IMG/VR virus record: IMGVR_UViG_3300044981_000286 | Location: 1 to 40,320 of that record | Strand: one strand, 5' to 3' | DNA length: 40,320 nt | From: a virus | Part shown: positions 1 to 7,892 of the stretch, in pieces | Position numbering within the stretch: the first letter of the stretch is position 1 | Layout: each line of letters starts with the position of its first letter | Translations under genes and position numbers: made by a program | The notes under the pieces: generated by a model | The model's input: the letters and a program-made list of their open reading frames with translations, nothing else | Database searches by the model: none | Told to the model about the DNA's origin: nothing

Positions 1-127
1 CAATGAGTTCGGATTTAGGTAATGATCACGACTTTTCTAACAAAGAGATCATATACAAGCTTAAGGCCTTCTTCTTGGAGCAGGACTTTGACGACATCGC
101 TTATGCGTTGGCTTCTACTTTGATTGA
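1..127. repeat. Left copy of 127-bp terminal overlap
   Basis: These bases are identical to 40194-40320. A perfect 127-bp end overlap is what a de Bruijn-graph assembler leaves when it closes a circle with k=127. I read it as an assembly overlap of a circular or circularly permuted genome rather than a biological terminal repeat. Genes crossing the ends (terminase, and the 93-aa gene starting at base 3) are therefore intact. Confidence 0.93.
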
Positions 128-284
128 CTTGCATAGAATGGTTCGTGTTGATGAGTTGCCGGAAAAGGAAAAGATTTCCCTTAGTGCCAGGTTGATGATG
201 ATGGATGCTAGCCTTGTGGACTTCGTTAAGAATGGACCTCGGGGGAAGTTTAAAATAACCAAGCCTAACTCAGATGAATTTTAA
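3..284 (+). CDS. Small hypothetical protein after terminase
   Basis: A 93-residue, mostly helical, acidic protein that I do not recognise. Its ATG lies inside the last codons of the terminase large subunit (overlap of about 20 nt, seen at 40196-40215), so it is probably translationally coupled to terminase. No membrane helix or cysteine motif is visible. The first 41 codons appear again at the right end of the window because of the terminal overlap. Position between terminase and portal suggests a packaging or head-assembly accessory, but that is inference only. Confidence 0.7.
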   Translation: MSSDLGNDHDFSNKEIIYKLKAFFLEQDFDDIAYALASTLIDLHRMVRVDELPEKEKISLSARLMMMDASLVDFVKNGPRGKFKITKPNSDEF

Positions 285-318
285 GTGTAACAATGCCCGC
301 TAACCCGATTGATGGGAT

Positions 319-486
319 ATGAAGAGGCTTCTCGTTAAAATCGCAACCCACCCCGCCTTTCTCGCGGTGCTCATCTCCCAGGGGCTGCACCACTTGTTTG
401 CCTTGTCGTTTATGCAAACGGTCGGTGCTTTTATGGCAGTCATTGGGGTTTTTCTTTTTTGTTTGGTGCTAAACCATGATCATTGA
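319..486 (+). CDS. Small membrane protein (55 aa)
   Basis: Reads MKRLLVKIATHPAFLAVLIS and continues as a very hydrophobic chain, with two likely membrane helices (about residues 11-20 plus 25-31, and 33-52) and a short charged C-terminus NHDH. The stop overlaps the next gene. Size and topology resemble a small class II holin, and no other holin is evident, but there is no adjacent endolysin, so the role is open. The ribosome binding site is weak. Confidence 0.5.
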   Translation: MKRLLVKIATHPAFLAVLISQGLHHLFALSFMQTVGAFMAVIGVFLFCLVLNHDH

Positions 487-604
487 TTGTATTGGCTTCC
501 CGATGGGCTTTTTTGTTGGACGCACAGAAGACGGCCGACTGGTTTTCGGAAAACGAGATCCTCTTACTAAGGAAGTTTTGGAGATCTACGAATGGTTGTC
601 ATAG
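476..604 (+). CDS. Hypothetical microprotein (42 aa)
   Basis: A 42-codon frame starting MIIDCIGFPMGFFVG and ending EIYEWLS. It overlaps the preceding membrane protein by 11 nt and the following phosphoesterase by 13 nt, as expected of a compact coupled phage operon. No known domain is visible. It is supported mainly by tight packing and by filling the gap between its neighbours. Confidence 0.45.
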   Translation: MIIDCIGFPMGFFVGRTEDGRLVFGKRDPLTKEVLEIYEWLS

Positions 605-1251
605 ATTGTGTTGCCGACTTGCATGGCCATTATCCTAAACTTGAAGGCGGTGATTTGCTTATTGTAGCTGGGGATTTGACGGCTAAAGACACCGTCCATG
701 ATCACTGCGGATTCTGCGCCTGGGTGGAGCGGCAGAATTATAAAAAGATAATGGTTATAGCTGGCAATCACGACAATCTTTTGCAGCAAGATGAGTGCTT
801 ATGCATTGGCGATTACGATGGTATTAGAACAGAATACCTTCAAGATTCTGGATGGGAATTCGAGGGGCTAAAGATATGGGGCTCTCCTTGGACGCTAACC
901 TTTCCTGGGATAAATCCCCATTGCGACGGGTTTACCGGCACGGAAGAAGAATTAGAAGCCAAGTTTTCCTTAATCTCCGAAGATGTAGATATACTGATAA
1001 CGCACGGACCGCCTAAGGGGATGTTAGATCTTACTTACGACCTGGAAAAAGCCGGCTCTGAGTCTTTAAGGAGGTGGTGCCTAGAGCATTCCTCAACCTT
1101 GAAACTTCACGTTTTTGGACATATTCATGAATCCTATGGGGTTCACGATTTTAGAGAAGTTCAGTCCACAAAGACTACTGTTCACGTCAACTGCTCTCAT
1201 GTAAATGAGCGGTGCGAGCCCGTAAACAATCCAATTAGGATTATTCTTTAG
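592..1251 (+). CDS. Calcineurin-like metallophosphoesterase
   Basis: A 219-residue metal-dependent phosphoesterase. All the metal-binding blocks of the family are in order: DLHGH (residues 9-13, replacing DxH), GDLT (27-30), GNHD (about 58-61), THGPP (about 137-141) and FGHIHE (about 175-180). The layout is closest to the MPPED1/2-type class III phosphodiesterases. Members hydrolyse phosphomono- or diesters with a binuclear metal centre. The phage substrate cannot be told from sequence; cyclic nucleotides, nucleic acid ends or nucleotide signals are possible. It ends 6 bp before a converging HTH gene. Confidence 0.88.
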   Translation: MVVIDCVADLHGHYPKLEGGDLLIVAGDLTAKDTVHDHCGFCAWVERQNYKKIMVIAGNHDNLLQQDECLCIGDYDGIRTEYLQDSGWEFEGLKIWGSPWTLTFPGINPHCDGFTGTEEELEAKFSLISEDVDILITHGPPKGMLDLTYDLEKAGSESLRRWCLEHSSTLKLHVFGHIHESYGVHDFREVQSTKTTVHVNCSHVNERCEPVNNPIRIIL

Positions 1252-1257
1252 CCGTTG

Positions 1258-1665
1258 CTAAAACAGGAGCTGGGCTGACGGGTCGTCCGCCGCTTCTCGC
1301 TTGTCGATCTTGTCGAGCAGTCTCCCAACCCTCGCTAGCAGCTTTTCTACCCTAGATTGTAGGTTGGTGCACCCCGAACCCAGAGGGCATTCGTTAAGGG
1401 CGGGGATCGCTTGGCGCCCAAAGGGGTTCGATCCTTCCCCCTGGGCCGTCAGCCTCGCCTTGTCCCTGGCCGTCTTCCTCCTTTCAGCCACCGCGCTCTG
1501 CGCCTTTTGCGCGCTATACTTTTCAAAGCCGCCGTTCCTTTCTATCTCAGCACTTATGGAGGCCCTGTTGCGGCCCATCGCCTTTGCGATCTCGTGATAT
1601 TCAAACCCCTGCTTAACGAGCGCCTCAATCTTGATCCGGTCTTCCAATACGAATTGCTTATACAT
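1258..1665 (-). CDS. HTH protein (IS30-like HTH_38 domain)
   Basis: About 135 residues. Residues 1-45 read like the N-terminal helix-turn-helix of IS30-type proteins (EDRIKIEALVKQGFEYHEIA, then MGRNRASISAEIERNGG). The remainder is basic and then coiled-coil (QSRVEKLLARVGRLLDKIDK), with no DDE transposase domain, so it is a stand-alone DNA-binding protein and not a transposase. I chose the ATG at 1665, 9 nt after a GGGAG site; a GTG two codons upstream is the alternative. A regulator of the phage's own promoters or a DNA-binding accessory is plausible. Confidence 0.7.
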   Translation of the reverse strand: MYKQFVLEDRIKIEALVKQGFEYHEIAKAMGRNRASISAEIERNGGFEKYSAQKAQSAVAERRKTARDKARLTAQGEGSNPFGRQAIPALNECPLGSGCTNLQSRVEKLLARVGRLLDKIDKREAADDPSAQLLF

Positions 1666-1754
1666 GTCCACAATCTCCCTTTTTGAGGATTAAAATTTTC
1701 TTTTATTTAAAAGAAGAATTTAATTGTAGATGTAAAGATTATTTTAATTTGAGA

Positions 1755-1982
1755 TTAGCGGCGGGATCGCTCGATCTCCAGCAGCCTGTGGTGAAAGTCC
1801 CGATTCTCTAGCTTTATCTCGCTCATGAGGCTAATAAACTCCCTCCGGTCCGTGACGATTTGATCCTGTAGGTTTCTGCAATCGCTTCTGGACTCCGATC
1901 TCACCCACAACATCATTGTTATCGTGGCTCCGATCATGGCCATCACACTTCCCACTATTGCTATAATAACTCCCAGTTCCAT
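1755..1982 (-). CDS. Single-TM coiled-coil protein, DFHxRL family
   Basis: A 75-residue protein with one N-terminal membrane helix (residues 3-26), then SESRSDCRNLQDQI and a helical tail ending ENRDFHHRLLEIERSRR. The same plan and C-terminal motif recur in the minus-strand genes at 9426 and 34826 and, more loosely, at 24981. The ATG at 1982 has a GGAG site 5 nt upstream; a TTG at 2003 is a poorer alternative. It lies opposite to, and just upstream of, the portal gene. Function unknown; a small inner-membrane moron protein (for example superinfection exclusion) is one possibility. Confidence 0.65.
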   Translation of the reverse strand: MELGVIIAIVGSVMAMIGATITMMLWVRSESRSDCRNLQDQIVTDRREFISLMSEIKLENRDFHHRLLEIERSRR

Positions 1983-2042
1983 AAAGCTCCGTTTAAGCGC
2001 CAATAATACGACTTTACAGGGGAAAACGCAATCTTTGCCTCT

Positions 2043-2082
2043 GTAGCGTAAATAAATTATTTAATGGTAGGTTTGCTTTGAG
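2043..2082 (+). promoter_or_regulatory. Late restart motif upstream of portal
   Basis: Contains GTAGCG at 2043-2048 and TAGGTTTGCTTTGA from 2068, exactly 25 nt apart start to start. The same two-box arrangement occurs upstream of other virion genes (5251, 7853, 13634, 14884, 25724). It sits between the minus-strand gene at 1755-1982 and the portal start. The promoter role is inferred. Confidence 0.5.
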
Positions 2083-2108
2083 AGTTAATAAAAATTTCTT
2101 GAGGCAGC

Positions 2109-4199
2109 TTGTCTTTCTATTACCCCCCGTGGAACAATGCGCTAGAACCGAACCAGGGAAATGTTCGCCAGTGGCTCGATAACCTATACAGCAAGTTCCA
2201 GCCTATAGAGATGGCCCGTTGGAACCAATCCAACATAGATGCGTTGTTTTATGCGGGTTCCCAGACCTTTATCAATCGCTATTTTAATTTCACTCCTTCT
2301 TTCTCTTATCAAAATTTTTATTTCAATCTTCTTCAGCAGCCGGTGAACATGGTGACTGGCTATCAGCGCCAGCATCGCAAATCTTTTAATTACATTCCGT
2401 GTGAGGGAGCCGACCCGCAGACGACAGACCAGTATACGCGCCTAATGACGCACGTTGCCAATGCTGAGGGTATACATGAGCAGTTCTCTAGGGCATGCGA
2501 GCAGGCTTGCATCACAGGCATGGTTCTTTTGCAGCCATACCTTGATTACAATGCAAATGATCCAGCACAAGGTCAATTAAAGCTGAAGCTGTGGGAGTAC
2601 AATTCATTTCTAGTAGACCCGTATTTCCGCAATTTTGACATGTCAGACGCGCAATTCGTTTGGTGTCAAGAGTACATATCAAAAAAAGAGGCTGAGTTCC
2701 GATTTCCCGATAAAATAGAAAATATAGCCCCCATGGCGGGAACTCCTCAACGATATGGCTCATTTTACTTCCTTCCAGAGAACTACAACATGGCACGCAA
2801 CGACCTCATGGTTTTGTCCTATGTATGGTACAAATGGAAGCGTAAAAAGAAAAGGCTTTATTCGCAAAAGCGCAATCAGTTCTTTGACTTTGCCGGCGGT
2901 CAAGAACAGCTAGACTTGCTTCTATATAACATACCGGATATGCAGGAAGTTAACGTGGAGGTTCCATGCTGGAAATTAGCGGTGGTACTCAATGATCAAC
3001 TTATGTTTCAAGGGGATAACCCGCTCGGGTTCGATGATTGTCCATTCATTCCCGTTTTCTGGAACTACGAGCCCCATATCAACTACTACGATCTGCGTTG
3101 TCGCGGGCTTGTTCGTACTATGCGTGACAGCAATTATCTTCTTAACCGGCGCATCATCATCAATCATGACATTTCTGAAGCGACAATCAACCAAGGATGG
3201 AAAAGAAAAGTCGGCGCCGTTGCCAATGAAGACAACCTCAAGAAATCGGGGCAAGGATGGGACGTCTTAGTCAACGAGGGCTACGAAATGACGGATGTCG
3301 AGAAGATTTTGCCGTCTGCCGTGCCCGAATCCGATTTTGCCCTTGCAGACCAGCTTAGAAGCCTTATTTTCGGCACGTCAGGGGTTGACCTGGAAAACTG
3401 GTCGGCTCAACAAGAGAAGGGCGCTAGCACGCTTACAACGCTAATTAAGCAAGCCGCCAACCTCATGGTTCTGCAAAAGTACTTTGACCAGTGGGACCAG
3501 GCGTTAAAGTATGTTGGTGAGAGGTGTTTGCAAATCGCTCTCCATAACTGGAATGCCGAAAAGGTCGGCCTTCTTATAGGCGAAGAGCCAAGTCCTTTCT
3601 TTTTCTCTAGGATATTCTCTAAATTCCAGGTGATTGTGGAAGAGGGCGATCTCACGCCTACTCAGCAAAACATGCAAGCTCAATCTCTCATGGATATCAA
3701 TGCTGCGTTTGGCAGGGAGGTATTCCCGCCGTCCATGATCGTGCCGCATCTTAACATCACTGGGAAAGCGGAAGCTATTCAGTTTCTGCAGCAGCAGGAG
3801 CAGCAGGCGCAAGCGATACAGCAAGAGGCTACCAACATTCAACATGCCTTTGAAGAGGCTAAACTTAAGGAGTTATATGCAAAGGCAACAGCTTCGATCG
3901 CTACCGCAAGAGAGCGTCATGGTCGTGCTGAGTCAAACATCGGTCTGCTTGAGGAAAGGCTTAGCGAGATTAGTAAAAACCAGTCTCTATCAACCAAAGC
4001 AAAAATGGAAGCGGTTAAGGAAATGGTGGAGGTGGCTGCTAAAATTGGCGAAATCGAGACTCAAGTAAAAATGGCTCAAGTTCAAGGCTTCAATGATGAG
4101 GAGGCCGCAAGGGAAGATGTTGAGCGTTCAAAGGCTAAAACGTCTTCTGATGCGAATAAATTTGCCACTCAGTTAATGGGCCAAGCAGCGGGACAATGA
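2109..4199 (+). CDS. P22-type portal protein
   Basis: A 696-residue portal, the dodecameric ring at one capsid vertex through which terminase pumps DNA and to which the tail binds. It begins MSFYYPPWNN and has the usual tryptophan- and tyrosine-rich podoviral portal core (e.g. MVTGYQRQHRKSFNYIP, residues about 81-97). A long glutamine-rich helical C-terminus (about residues 555-690, QFLQQQEQQAQAIQQEA and later heptads) matches the barrel or crown of P22-like portals. The length is in the P22 range (about 700 aa). Translation starts at a TTG just after TTGAGGCAGC; no nearby ATG is better placed. It overlaps the methyltransferase by 4 nt. Confidence 0.9.
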   Translation: MSFYYPPWNNALEPNQGNVRQWLDNLYSKFQPIEMARWNQSNIDALFYAGSQTFINRYFNFTPSFSYQNFYFNLLQQPVNMVTGYQRQHRKSFNYIPCEGADPQTTDQYTRLMTHVANAEGIHEQFSRACEQACITGMVLLQPYLDYNANDPAQGQLKLKLWEYNSFLVDPYFRNFDMSDAQFVWCQEYISKKEAEFRFPDKIENIAPMAGTPQRYGSFYFLPENYNMARNDLMVLSYVWYKWKRKKKRLYSQKRNQFFDFAGGQEQLDLLLYNIPDMQEVNVEVPCWKLAVVLNDQLMFQGDNPLGFDDCPFIPVFWNYEPHINYYDLRCRGLVRTMRDSNYLLNRRIIINHDISEATINQGWKRKVGAVANEDNLKKSGQGWDVLVNEGYEMTDVEKILPSAVPESDFALADQLRSLIFGTSGVDLENWSAQQEKGASTLTTLIKQAANLMVLQKYFDQWDQALKYVGERCLQIALHNWNAEKVGLLIGEEPSPFFFSRIFSKFQVIVEEGDLTPTQQNMQAQSLMDINAAFGREVFPPSMIVPHLNITGKAEAIQFLQQQEQQAQAIQQEATNIQHAFEEAKLKELYAKATASIATARERHGRAESNIGLLEERLSEISKNQSLSTKAKMEAVKEMVEVAAKIGEIETQVKMAQVQGFNDEEAAREDVERSKAKTSSDANKFATQLMGQAAGQ

Positions 4200-5251
4200 C
4201 AATCATTTGCGGAGACTGCCTAGAAGAGATGCGCAAAATGGAGGATAATTCCATTAGTGCTGTTGTCACGGATCCTCCTTATGGGCTATCTTTCATGGGG
4301 AAAGGATGGGATCATGTTGTACCTGATCAGAAGTACTGGGAGCAATGTTTACGTGTTACTAAAGCGGGCGGTTATCTTTTTGCCTTTGGAGGAGCTCGCT
4401 GCTTTCATCGGCTTGCTGGAGCTATTGAAGATTCTGGGTATGAACTGCGGGATTGTGTCATGTGGATTTACGGATCAGGCTTTCCTAAAAGTCATAATCA
4501 TTTTGGAATCGATGGTTACGGAACAGCCCTAAAGCCCGCTTATGAGCCAATAATCATGGCAATGAAACCCTGCGATGGCACCTTCAAGCAAAACGCAGAG
4601 AAGTGGGGTCAGGCGGGGATTAATATTGATGGGTGTAGGATTGGTACAAATGTTGAAACTTGCCCAAACACGCGATCTGGCGGCATTTGGACGCAGGGTG
4701 AGGTTGTAGAGGCTAAAAACCACAATAAAGGCCGCTGGCCGGCGAACGTAATCCTGGATGAGGAAGCAGCGAAGATGCTGGATGAGTCTATATACATTGA
4801 AAAGCGTAAAAATAAAACACCATTTCACAGCTTAGATGTTCCAGATCGTGAAAAAATAAGAAGTCTTGGCGCATCTCGCTTCTTCTACTGCGCCAAGGCT
4901 TCGTCAAGTGAAAGGAACGAGGGCTTAGAGCGCTTAGAGCGCTTGGAGGCTGGAGTCGGTGCGCTTAGAGACTCCGGACGAGGAAAAACATCCGCAAACA
5001 ACCACCCCACCGTCAAGCCTCTCAAGCTCATGGAATATCTCATCAAACTCATCATGCCACACAAAGACGGCATCCTGCTTGACCCATTTGCCGGCTCCGG
5101 CACAACTATTCTCGCAGCCCACAAATTAGGCTTAAAGGCCATTGGCATCGAAAAACAGCCAGAATACGCGGAAATGGCCAAATCTCGAATAGAGTACTTT
5201 AAAAGCAAGCAAGGCGCCCAACCAGATTTTCTCGATTCCATGGCTCAATAG
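4196..5251 (+). CDS. DNA methyltransferase (N6/N4, beta-type order)
   Basis: A 351-residue site-specific amino-methyltransferase. Motif IV DPPYGL is at residues 26-31, a variable target-recognition region follows, and the AdoMet-binding block HPTVKPLKLMEYLI plus LLDPFAGSGTT lies near residues 270-305. That order (IV first, I last) is the beta arrangement. DPPY fits adenine-N6 or cytosine-N4 methylation; the base and site cannot be read from sequence. There is no partner restriction gene, so this is an orphan that probably protects phage DNA or alters its expression. Its ATGA start overlaps the portal stop, an unusual place inside the head module. Confidence 0.9.
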   Translation: MTIICGDCLEEMRKMEDNSISAVVTDPPYGLSFMGKGWDHVVPDQKYWEQCLRVTKAGGYLFAFGGARCFHRLAGAIEDSGYELRDCVMWIYGSGFPKSHNHFGIDGYGTALKPAYEPIIMAMKPCDGTFKQNAEKWGQAGINIDGCRIGTNVETCPNTRSGGIWTQGEVVEAKNHNKGRWPANVILDEEAAKMLDESIYIEKRKNKTPFHSLDVPDREKIRSLGASRFFYCAKASSSERNEGLERLERLEAGVGALRDSGRGKTSANNHPTVKPLKLMEYLIKLIMPHKDGILLDPFAGSGTTILAAHKLGLKAIGIEKQPEYAEMAKSRIEYFKSKQGAQPDFLDSMAQ

Positions 5252-5290
5252 TAGCGCAACATTTCTCTAATTTGGTAAATTTAAATTTGA
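5251..5290 (+). promoter_or_regulatory. Late restart motif upstream of collagen-like gene
   Basis: GTAGCG at 5251-5256 and TAAATTTAAATTTGA at 5276-5290, with 25-nt spacing. It is nearly identical to the site at 25724. It starts on the last base of the methyltransferase stop and precedes the strong CTGGAGGTCAT ribosome binding site of the next gene. Confidence 0.55.
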
Positions 5291-5309
5291 ATTAACCTCT
5301 GGAGGTCAT

Positions 5310-6143
5310 ATGTGCGCATGTAAAGACGAATATCGCAGAATGGATTGTTGTTGTCCTCAAGGTCCACAAGGCCCGCAAGGGGTCCAAGGTCCAGCCGGAG
5401 TCATGGGGCCTGCGGGTCCTGCCGGTCAGCAAGGTGTGCAGGGTCCACAGGGAGCTCAGGGTATTCCCGGAGTGGCTGGCCCTAAAGGAGATACGGGTGA
5501 TACAGGCGCTACGGGCCCAGCGGGAATGACGGGACCTCAAGGTTTGCCTGGCGTTGCGGGGCCGCAGGGTCCAGCAGGCGCTCAAGGGTCTATTGGACCC
5601 GCTGGTCCGCAAGGTGTTCCTGGTCCTCAAGGGCCTGTTGGTCCTGCCGGTTCTGGCAATGGACCATATGCTAGCGTTTTTGCAACTGTTCCTCAAACAA
5701 TTCAACCTTACAACGCTCCAGGCGTTGCGGACATGGTTAAGTTTGATTCACAGGATTCAGTGTCGGCAGGGGATTTTGATCTTACCCAAATGAATGTTAC
5801 GGGCGATATCAAGTTCCTGAAACACGGGATATACCACCTGGCATGGCAGTTGCAGGCTCGCATTGCTCCTCCTATTCCACAGCCAGTTCCTAGTTGGTCT
5901 TTTGGATTTTGGATTAATGGGGTACTTGTTCCTGGGTCTATCTACTCTGGCTACACATCTAGTCCCAATGATGACGCCGCTCACTCCACAGGGGACGTAA
6001 TCATAGAGGTACAGGCCGGTGATATGCTTAGGCTGAGAAACACTTGCGTCTCTCCTGTTGTTTTGAATCCTAACATTAACGGGTCAGTGTTCCCGATTAC
6101 CATAGCGAGTGTTAACGCAGAGTGTTTAAAACTTCTTCCTTAA
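5310..6143 (+). CDS. Collagen-like virion protein with C1q/TNF-like tail domain
   Basis: 277 residues. After a short cysteine-containing leader ([14 protein letters not shown]), residues about 18-130 are an uninterrupted run of Gly-X-Y triplets ([20 protein letters not shown] and on), expected to form a collagen triple helix. The C-terminal ~145 residues are a beta-rich globular domain of the BclA/C1q-like type that usually trimerises collagen stalks. Phage proteins of this kind are head fibres or tail-fibre stalks that bind surfaces. It is the first gene after its own GTAGCG motif and has a very good GGAGG site. The gene is an outlier in base use, rich in CCNGGN repeats. Confidence 0.85.
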   Translation: MCACKDEYRRMDCCCPQGPQGPQGVQGPAGVMGPAGPAGQQGVQGPQGAQGIPGVAGPKGDTGDTGATGPAGMTGPQGLPGVAGPQGPAGAQGSIGPAGPQGVPGPQGPVGPAGSGNGPYASVFATVPQTIQPYNAPGVADMVKFDSQDSVSAGDFDLTQMNVTGDIKFLKHGIYHLAWQLQARIAPPIPQPVPSWSFGFWINGVLVPGSIYSGYTSSPNDDAAHSTGDVIIEVQAGDMLRLRNTCVSPVVLNPNINGSVFPITIASVNAECLKLLP

Positions 6144-6165
6144 GGATTAAAACAAGGGAAATAAA

Positions 6166-6381
6166 ATGAGCGGTAGAAAAATTACTGATTTTGGTGGGTA
6201 TCCACACACTTCCGATGAGTCCATGAAGTCAAAAAATAGCGTGAAGCATTATACTTCTGCTGAAGGATCTGGCCATGTTGGAATGGACTATCACGATACC
6301 ACAGAGGGCATCAAAGAAGACCAGATGCATGGCGATGGCAAGATTAAGAGCCATCCTATTAAGCCCGGACATCGATACTAG
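6166..6381 (+). CDS. Hypothetical small hydrophilic protein (71 aa)
   Basis: 71 residues, beginning MSGRKITDFGGYPHTSDESM, hydrophilic and rich in Gly, His and Lys. No domain recognised. It follows the collagen-like gene by 22 bp with an AAGGGAAATAAA ribosome binding region, so it is in the same transcription unit. Codons after its TAG stop remain open for about 36 more codons in the same frame, which is noted separately. Confidence 0.65.
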   Translation: MSGRKITDFGGYPHTSDESMKSKNSVKHYTSAEGSGHVGMDYHDTTEGIKEDQMHGDGKIKSHPIKPGHRY

Positions 6382-6516
6382 TTTGAATGGCCAAGTGGAT
6401 GGGACTTCCCTTCCAATTCAACGGAGATTTACGTCTTGATCCGTAAGGCTGAGCCGGCCAAAGGCGCCTTCCGAGGAATCATCTGGAAGTAAAACATAAC
6501 ATGAATAGGTATAACT

Positions 6517-6777
6517 ATGAGCAAAGTTCTTAAAGATCCCATTAAGCCGAGCAAAAGGGTTGATGGCGATTATCCATTCGAATTCAAGGCTCCTACTTAT
6601 GACAATCGTACAAGTTGTTCTATATCTGCTGGCAATGATTATGGCGTTGGGTTTCGTGCACCACTGGGTAAAGAAGTGGCTGGATCGATAGAATCGGGGC
6701 CCATCCCTCAAGAGTCTCGTGCGTTTTCACCTGATGAGATATTTTATGGCAAAGGTGCCGAAGACAAAAAAGGTTAG
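6517..6777 (+). CDS. Hypothetical protein (86 aa)
   Basis: 86 residues (MSKVLKDPIKPSKRVDGDYP...), hydrophilic, with no membrane segment. I do not recognise a family. It is preceded by ATAGGTATAACT, a usable Shine-Dalgarno region, and its 3' end overlaps the next plus-strand gene by 32 nt in another frame, which supports both being translated. It lies in the small-gene cluster between portal and scaffold. Confidence 0.6.
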   Translation: MSKVLKDPIKPSKRVDGDYPFEFKAPTYDNRTSCSISAGNDYGVGFRAPLGKEVAGSIESGPIPQESRAFSPDEIFYGKGAEDKKG

Positions 6778-6964
6778 TAGTTTCATCGGTGGAAGAGGAG
6801 TAGCTTCCAATGATTCTGGTCTGGTTCCAAACGAACACCAGGGAATGGGAATCTATTACGGGCGTGCTCACAAAAATCCTCAAGGAAGATTGCGCTCTGA
6901 TACTTTAGGTTATATCCCCGTGTCTAAGAAGAGGCTGGGGACTCCTCCGAAGAATGTGGTTTAA
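6746..6964 (+). CDS. Hypothetical basic protein (72 aa)
   Basis: Starting at the ATG at 6746, the protein reads MAKVPKTKKVSSFIGGRGVA and ends KKRLGTPPKNVV. It is basic and glycine-rich, with an odd spread of small conserved-looking patches (GMGIYYGRAHKNP). An upstream in-frame ATG at 6719 would add 9 residues but has no better ribosome binding site. Its last 41 nt overlap the 3' end of the converging minus-strand gene at 6924-7187. A small virion or DNA-binding protein is possible; function unknown. Confidence 0.55.
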   Translation: MAKVPKTKKVSSFIGGRGVASNDSGLVPNEHQGMGIYYGRAHKNPQGRLRSDTLGYIPVSKKRLGTPPKNVV

Positions 6965-7187
6965 GAGCCTTTAAGCTTTCCTTAAGATCTTTGATTTCTC
7001 TCGAGAAGGTTAACAGGGCCTTGCATATATTAAAGTCGTCTTTGAGGTGGTCGGGGAGCTGGGTGTCGGGGTTGTTTTCCATGAACAACCTTACGCATGC
7101 TTCATGATTTTTCTGCGCCTTTTCTGTATGCTCTCCGAAAGTTTTAATTAATTCTTCAAGGCTGTACGGATCTTTTTCTCTCGGCAT
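6924..7187 (-). CDS. Hypothetical helical protein (87 aa)
   Basis: 87 residues, strongly helical and charged (MPREKDPYSLEELIKTFGEH...). It is the last gene of a three-gene minus-strand set (7843 to 6924) in which each gene overlaps the next by about 20-30 nt. It converges with, and overlaps by 41 nt, the plus-strand gene ending at 6964. No domain identified. Confidence 0.6.
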   Translation of the reverse strand: MPREKDPYSLEELIKTFGEHTEKAQKNHEACVRLFMENNPDTQLPDHLKDDFNICKALLTFSREIKDLKESLKALKPHSSEESPASS

Positions 7188-7392
7188 TAGGTCTCCACCT
7201 GGTTACATAACCCAAATGGGTTTGTTCTTTTGAGTCGTAAAACTCTCCTTGATCCATTCCTTTGAACCACAAAAAAACGGCCGGGGCCGTCCTTTCAACC
7301 GATCCAAAAAAAGGATTTTCGATATAGACGTCGACAGTCTCCATGTGTTCGGGAAGCTTTTCCTTGGCGCTAAACCATTGGTTTTCTTGCAC
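7156..7392 (-). CDS. DUF551-like small protein
   Basis: 78 residues. The N-terminus has the W-x-S-x-K-x-K-L-P-E pattern (WFSAKEKLPE, residues 6-15) followed by VDVYIE, and a tryptophan-rich end (GYVTRWRP). That is the plan of DUF551 proteins, common small phage and prophage genes of unknown function ('W...LPe...vlvy...W.P'). It is the middle gene of the overlapping minus-strand trio. The family call is from pattern recall and not from a search. Confidence 0.6.
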   Translation of the reverse strand: MQENQWFSAKEKLPEHMETVDVYIENPFFGSVERTAPAVFLWFKGMDQGEFYDSKEQTHLGYVTRWRPNAERKRSVQP

Positions 7393-7843
7393 TTGTTGAT
7401 ATTTCCTTATAAATAGCAGCTATCTGTTCATCAGATAAATCGTCTTCTTCTTTTTCTTCAAGCTTCTTCCTGTTGTTCTGAAATGCCCAAATACTCTCAG
7501 AAACGGTCTTATTTTCCATCATCTTGCCTTTGGTGTACTGATCCCATAGTTCGCGCGTTGGGATCATCCAAATGACTTTAATGAGGTCCGTTCCTGGGTA
7601 TGCCTTAAACAGCATGGAGTTACTCTGGGCCTTTGGCTTTGTGAGCCTCGGCTGCCAAATGAGCCTTTTTGTCGACCCATCATCGTCCGTTCTTGCGTGG
7701 GCGAAAATGTAGAAGGGATGGTCTCTGAAGGGTCTTTTATTGATTAAGTCTTGGCAGCACTCTGCGATGTCAAAGGACTGCTTTGTAAAGTGTTCGTAGC
7801 GGTCGTGGGCGTCGAGAGGGTTGATTTTCACTTGTTTAGACAC
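7370..7843 (-). CDS. Hypothetical protein (157 aa), first gene of antisense trio
   Basis: 157 residues. The N-terminal two thirds look like a compact alpha/beta fold (FYIFAHARTDDDGSTKRLIW, about residues 45-64; VIWMIPTRELWDQY, about 92-105). The last 45 residues are a charged helix (RKKLEEKEEDDLSDEQIAAI). No family recognised. It is the promoter-proximal gene of the minus-strand trio and starts only about 90 bp from the divergent scaffold gene, so the 7844-7931 gap must carry control signals for both directions. Confidence 0.65.
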   Translation of the reverse strand: MSKQVKINPLDAHDRYEHFTKQSFDIAECCQDLINKRPFRDHPFYIFAHARTDDDGSTKRLIWQPRLTKPKAQSNSMLFKAYPGTDLIKVIWMIPTRELWDQYTKGKMMENKTVSESIWAFQNNRKKLEEKEEDDLSDEQIAAIYKEISTSARKPMV

Positions 7844-7852
7844 TTTACCTCA

Positions 7853-7892
7853 GTAGCCAGTAATAAATAATTTAGTTTATATACGAAATTAT
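7853..7892 (+). promoter_or_regulatory. Late restart motif upstream of scaffold
   Basis: CTCAGTAGCC (GTAGCC at 7853-7858) and a T/A-rich box TATATACGAAATTATTT from 7878, at the same 25-nt spacing as other sites. The second box is a weaker match. It lies between the divergent genes starting at 7843 and 7932. Confidence 0.4.

Noticed and set aside
1258-1665. IS30-family transposase
   Set aside because: Only the N-terminal HTH-like region is present; there is no DDE domain and no terminal inverted repeats or target duplication.
1726-1752. GTAGAT ... TTATTTTAATTTGA as another restart motif
   Set aside because: The two boxes are only about 13 nt apart rather than 25, and a minus-strand gene follows, so it does not fit the pattern.
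4196-5251. Restriction-modification system
   Set aside because: No endonuclease or specificity gene lies nearby; neighbours are portal and a fibre gene, so the methyltransferase is an orphan.
5340-5660. Short tandem DNA repeats resembling a CRISPR or satellite array
   Set aside because: They follow Gly-X-Y codons, vary in sequence and lack spacers. No CRISPR array was found anywhere in the window.
5292-5705. Minus-strand frame of 137 codons, Arg/Thr/Ser-rich, over the collagen-like gene
   Set aside because: It is the antisense of CCN-GGN triplet repeats, which stay open by chance.
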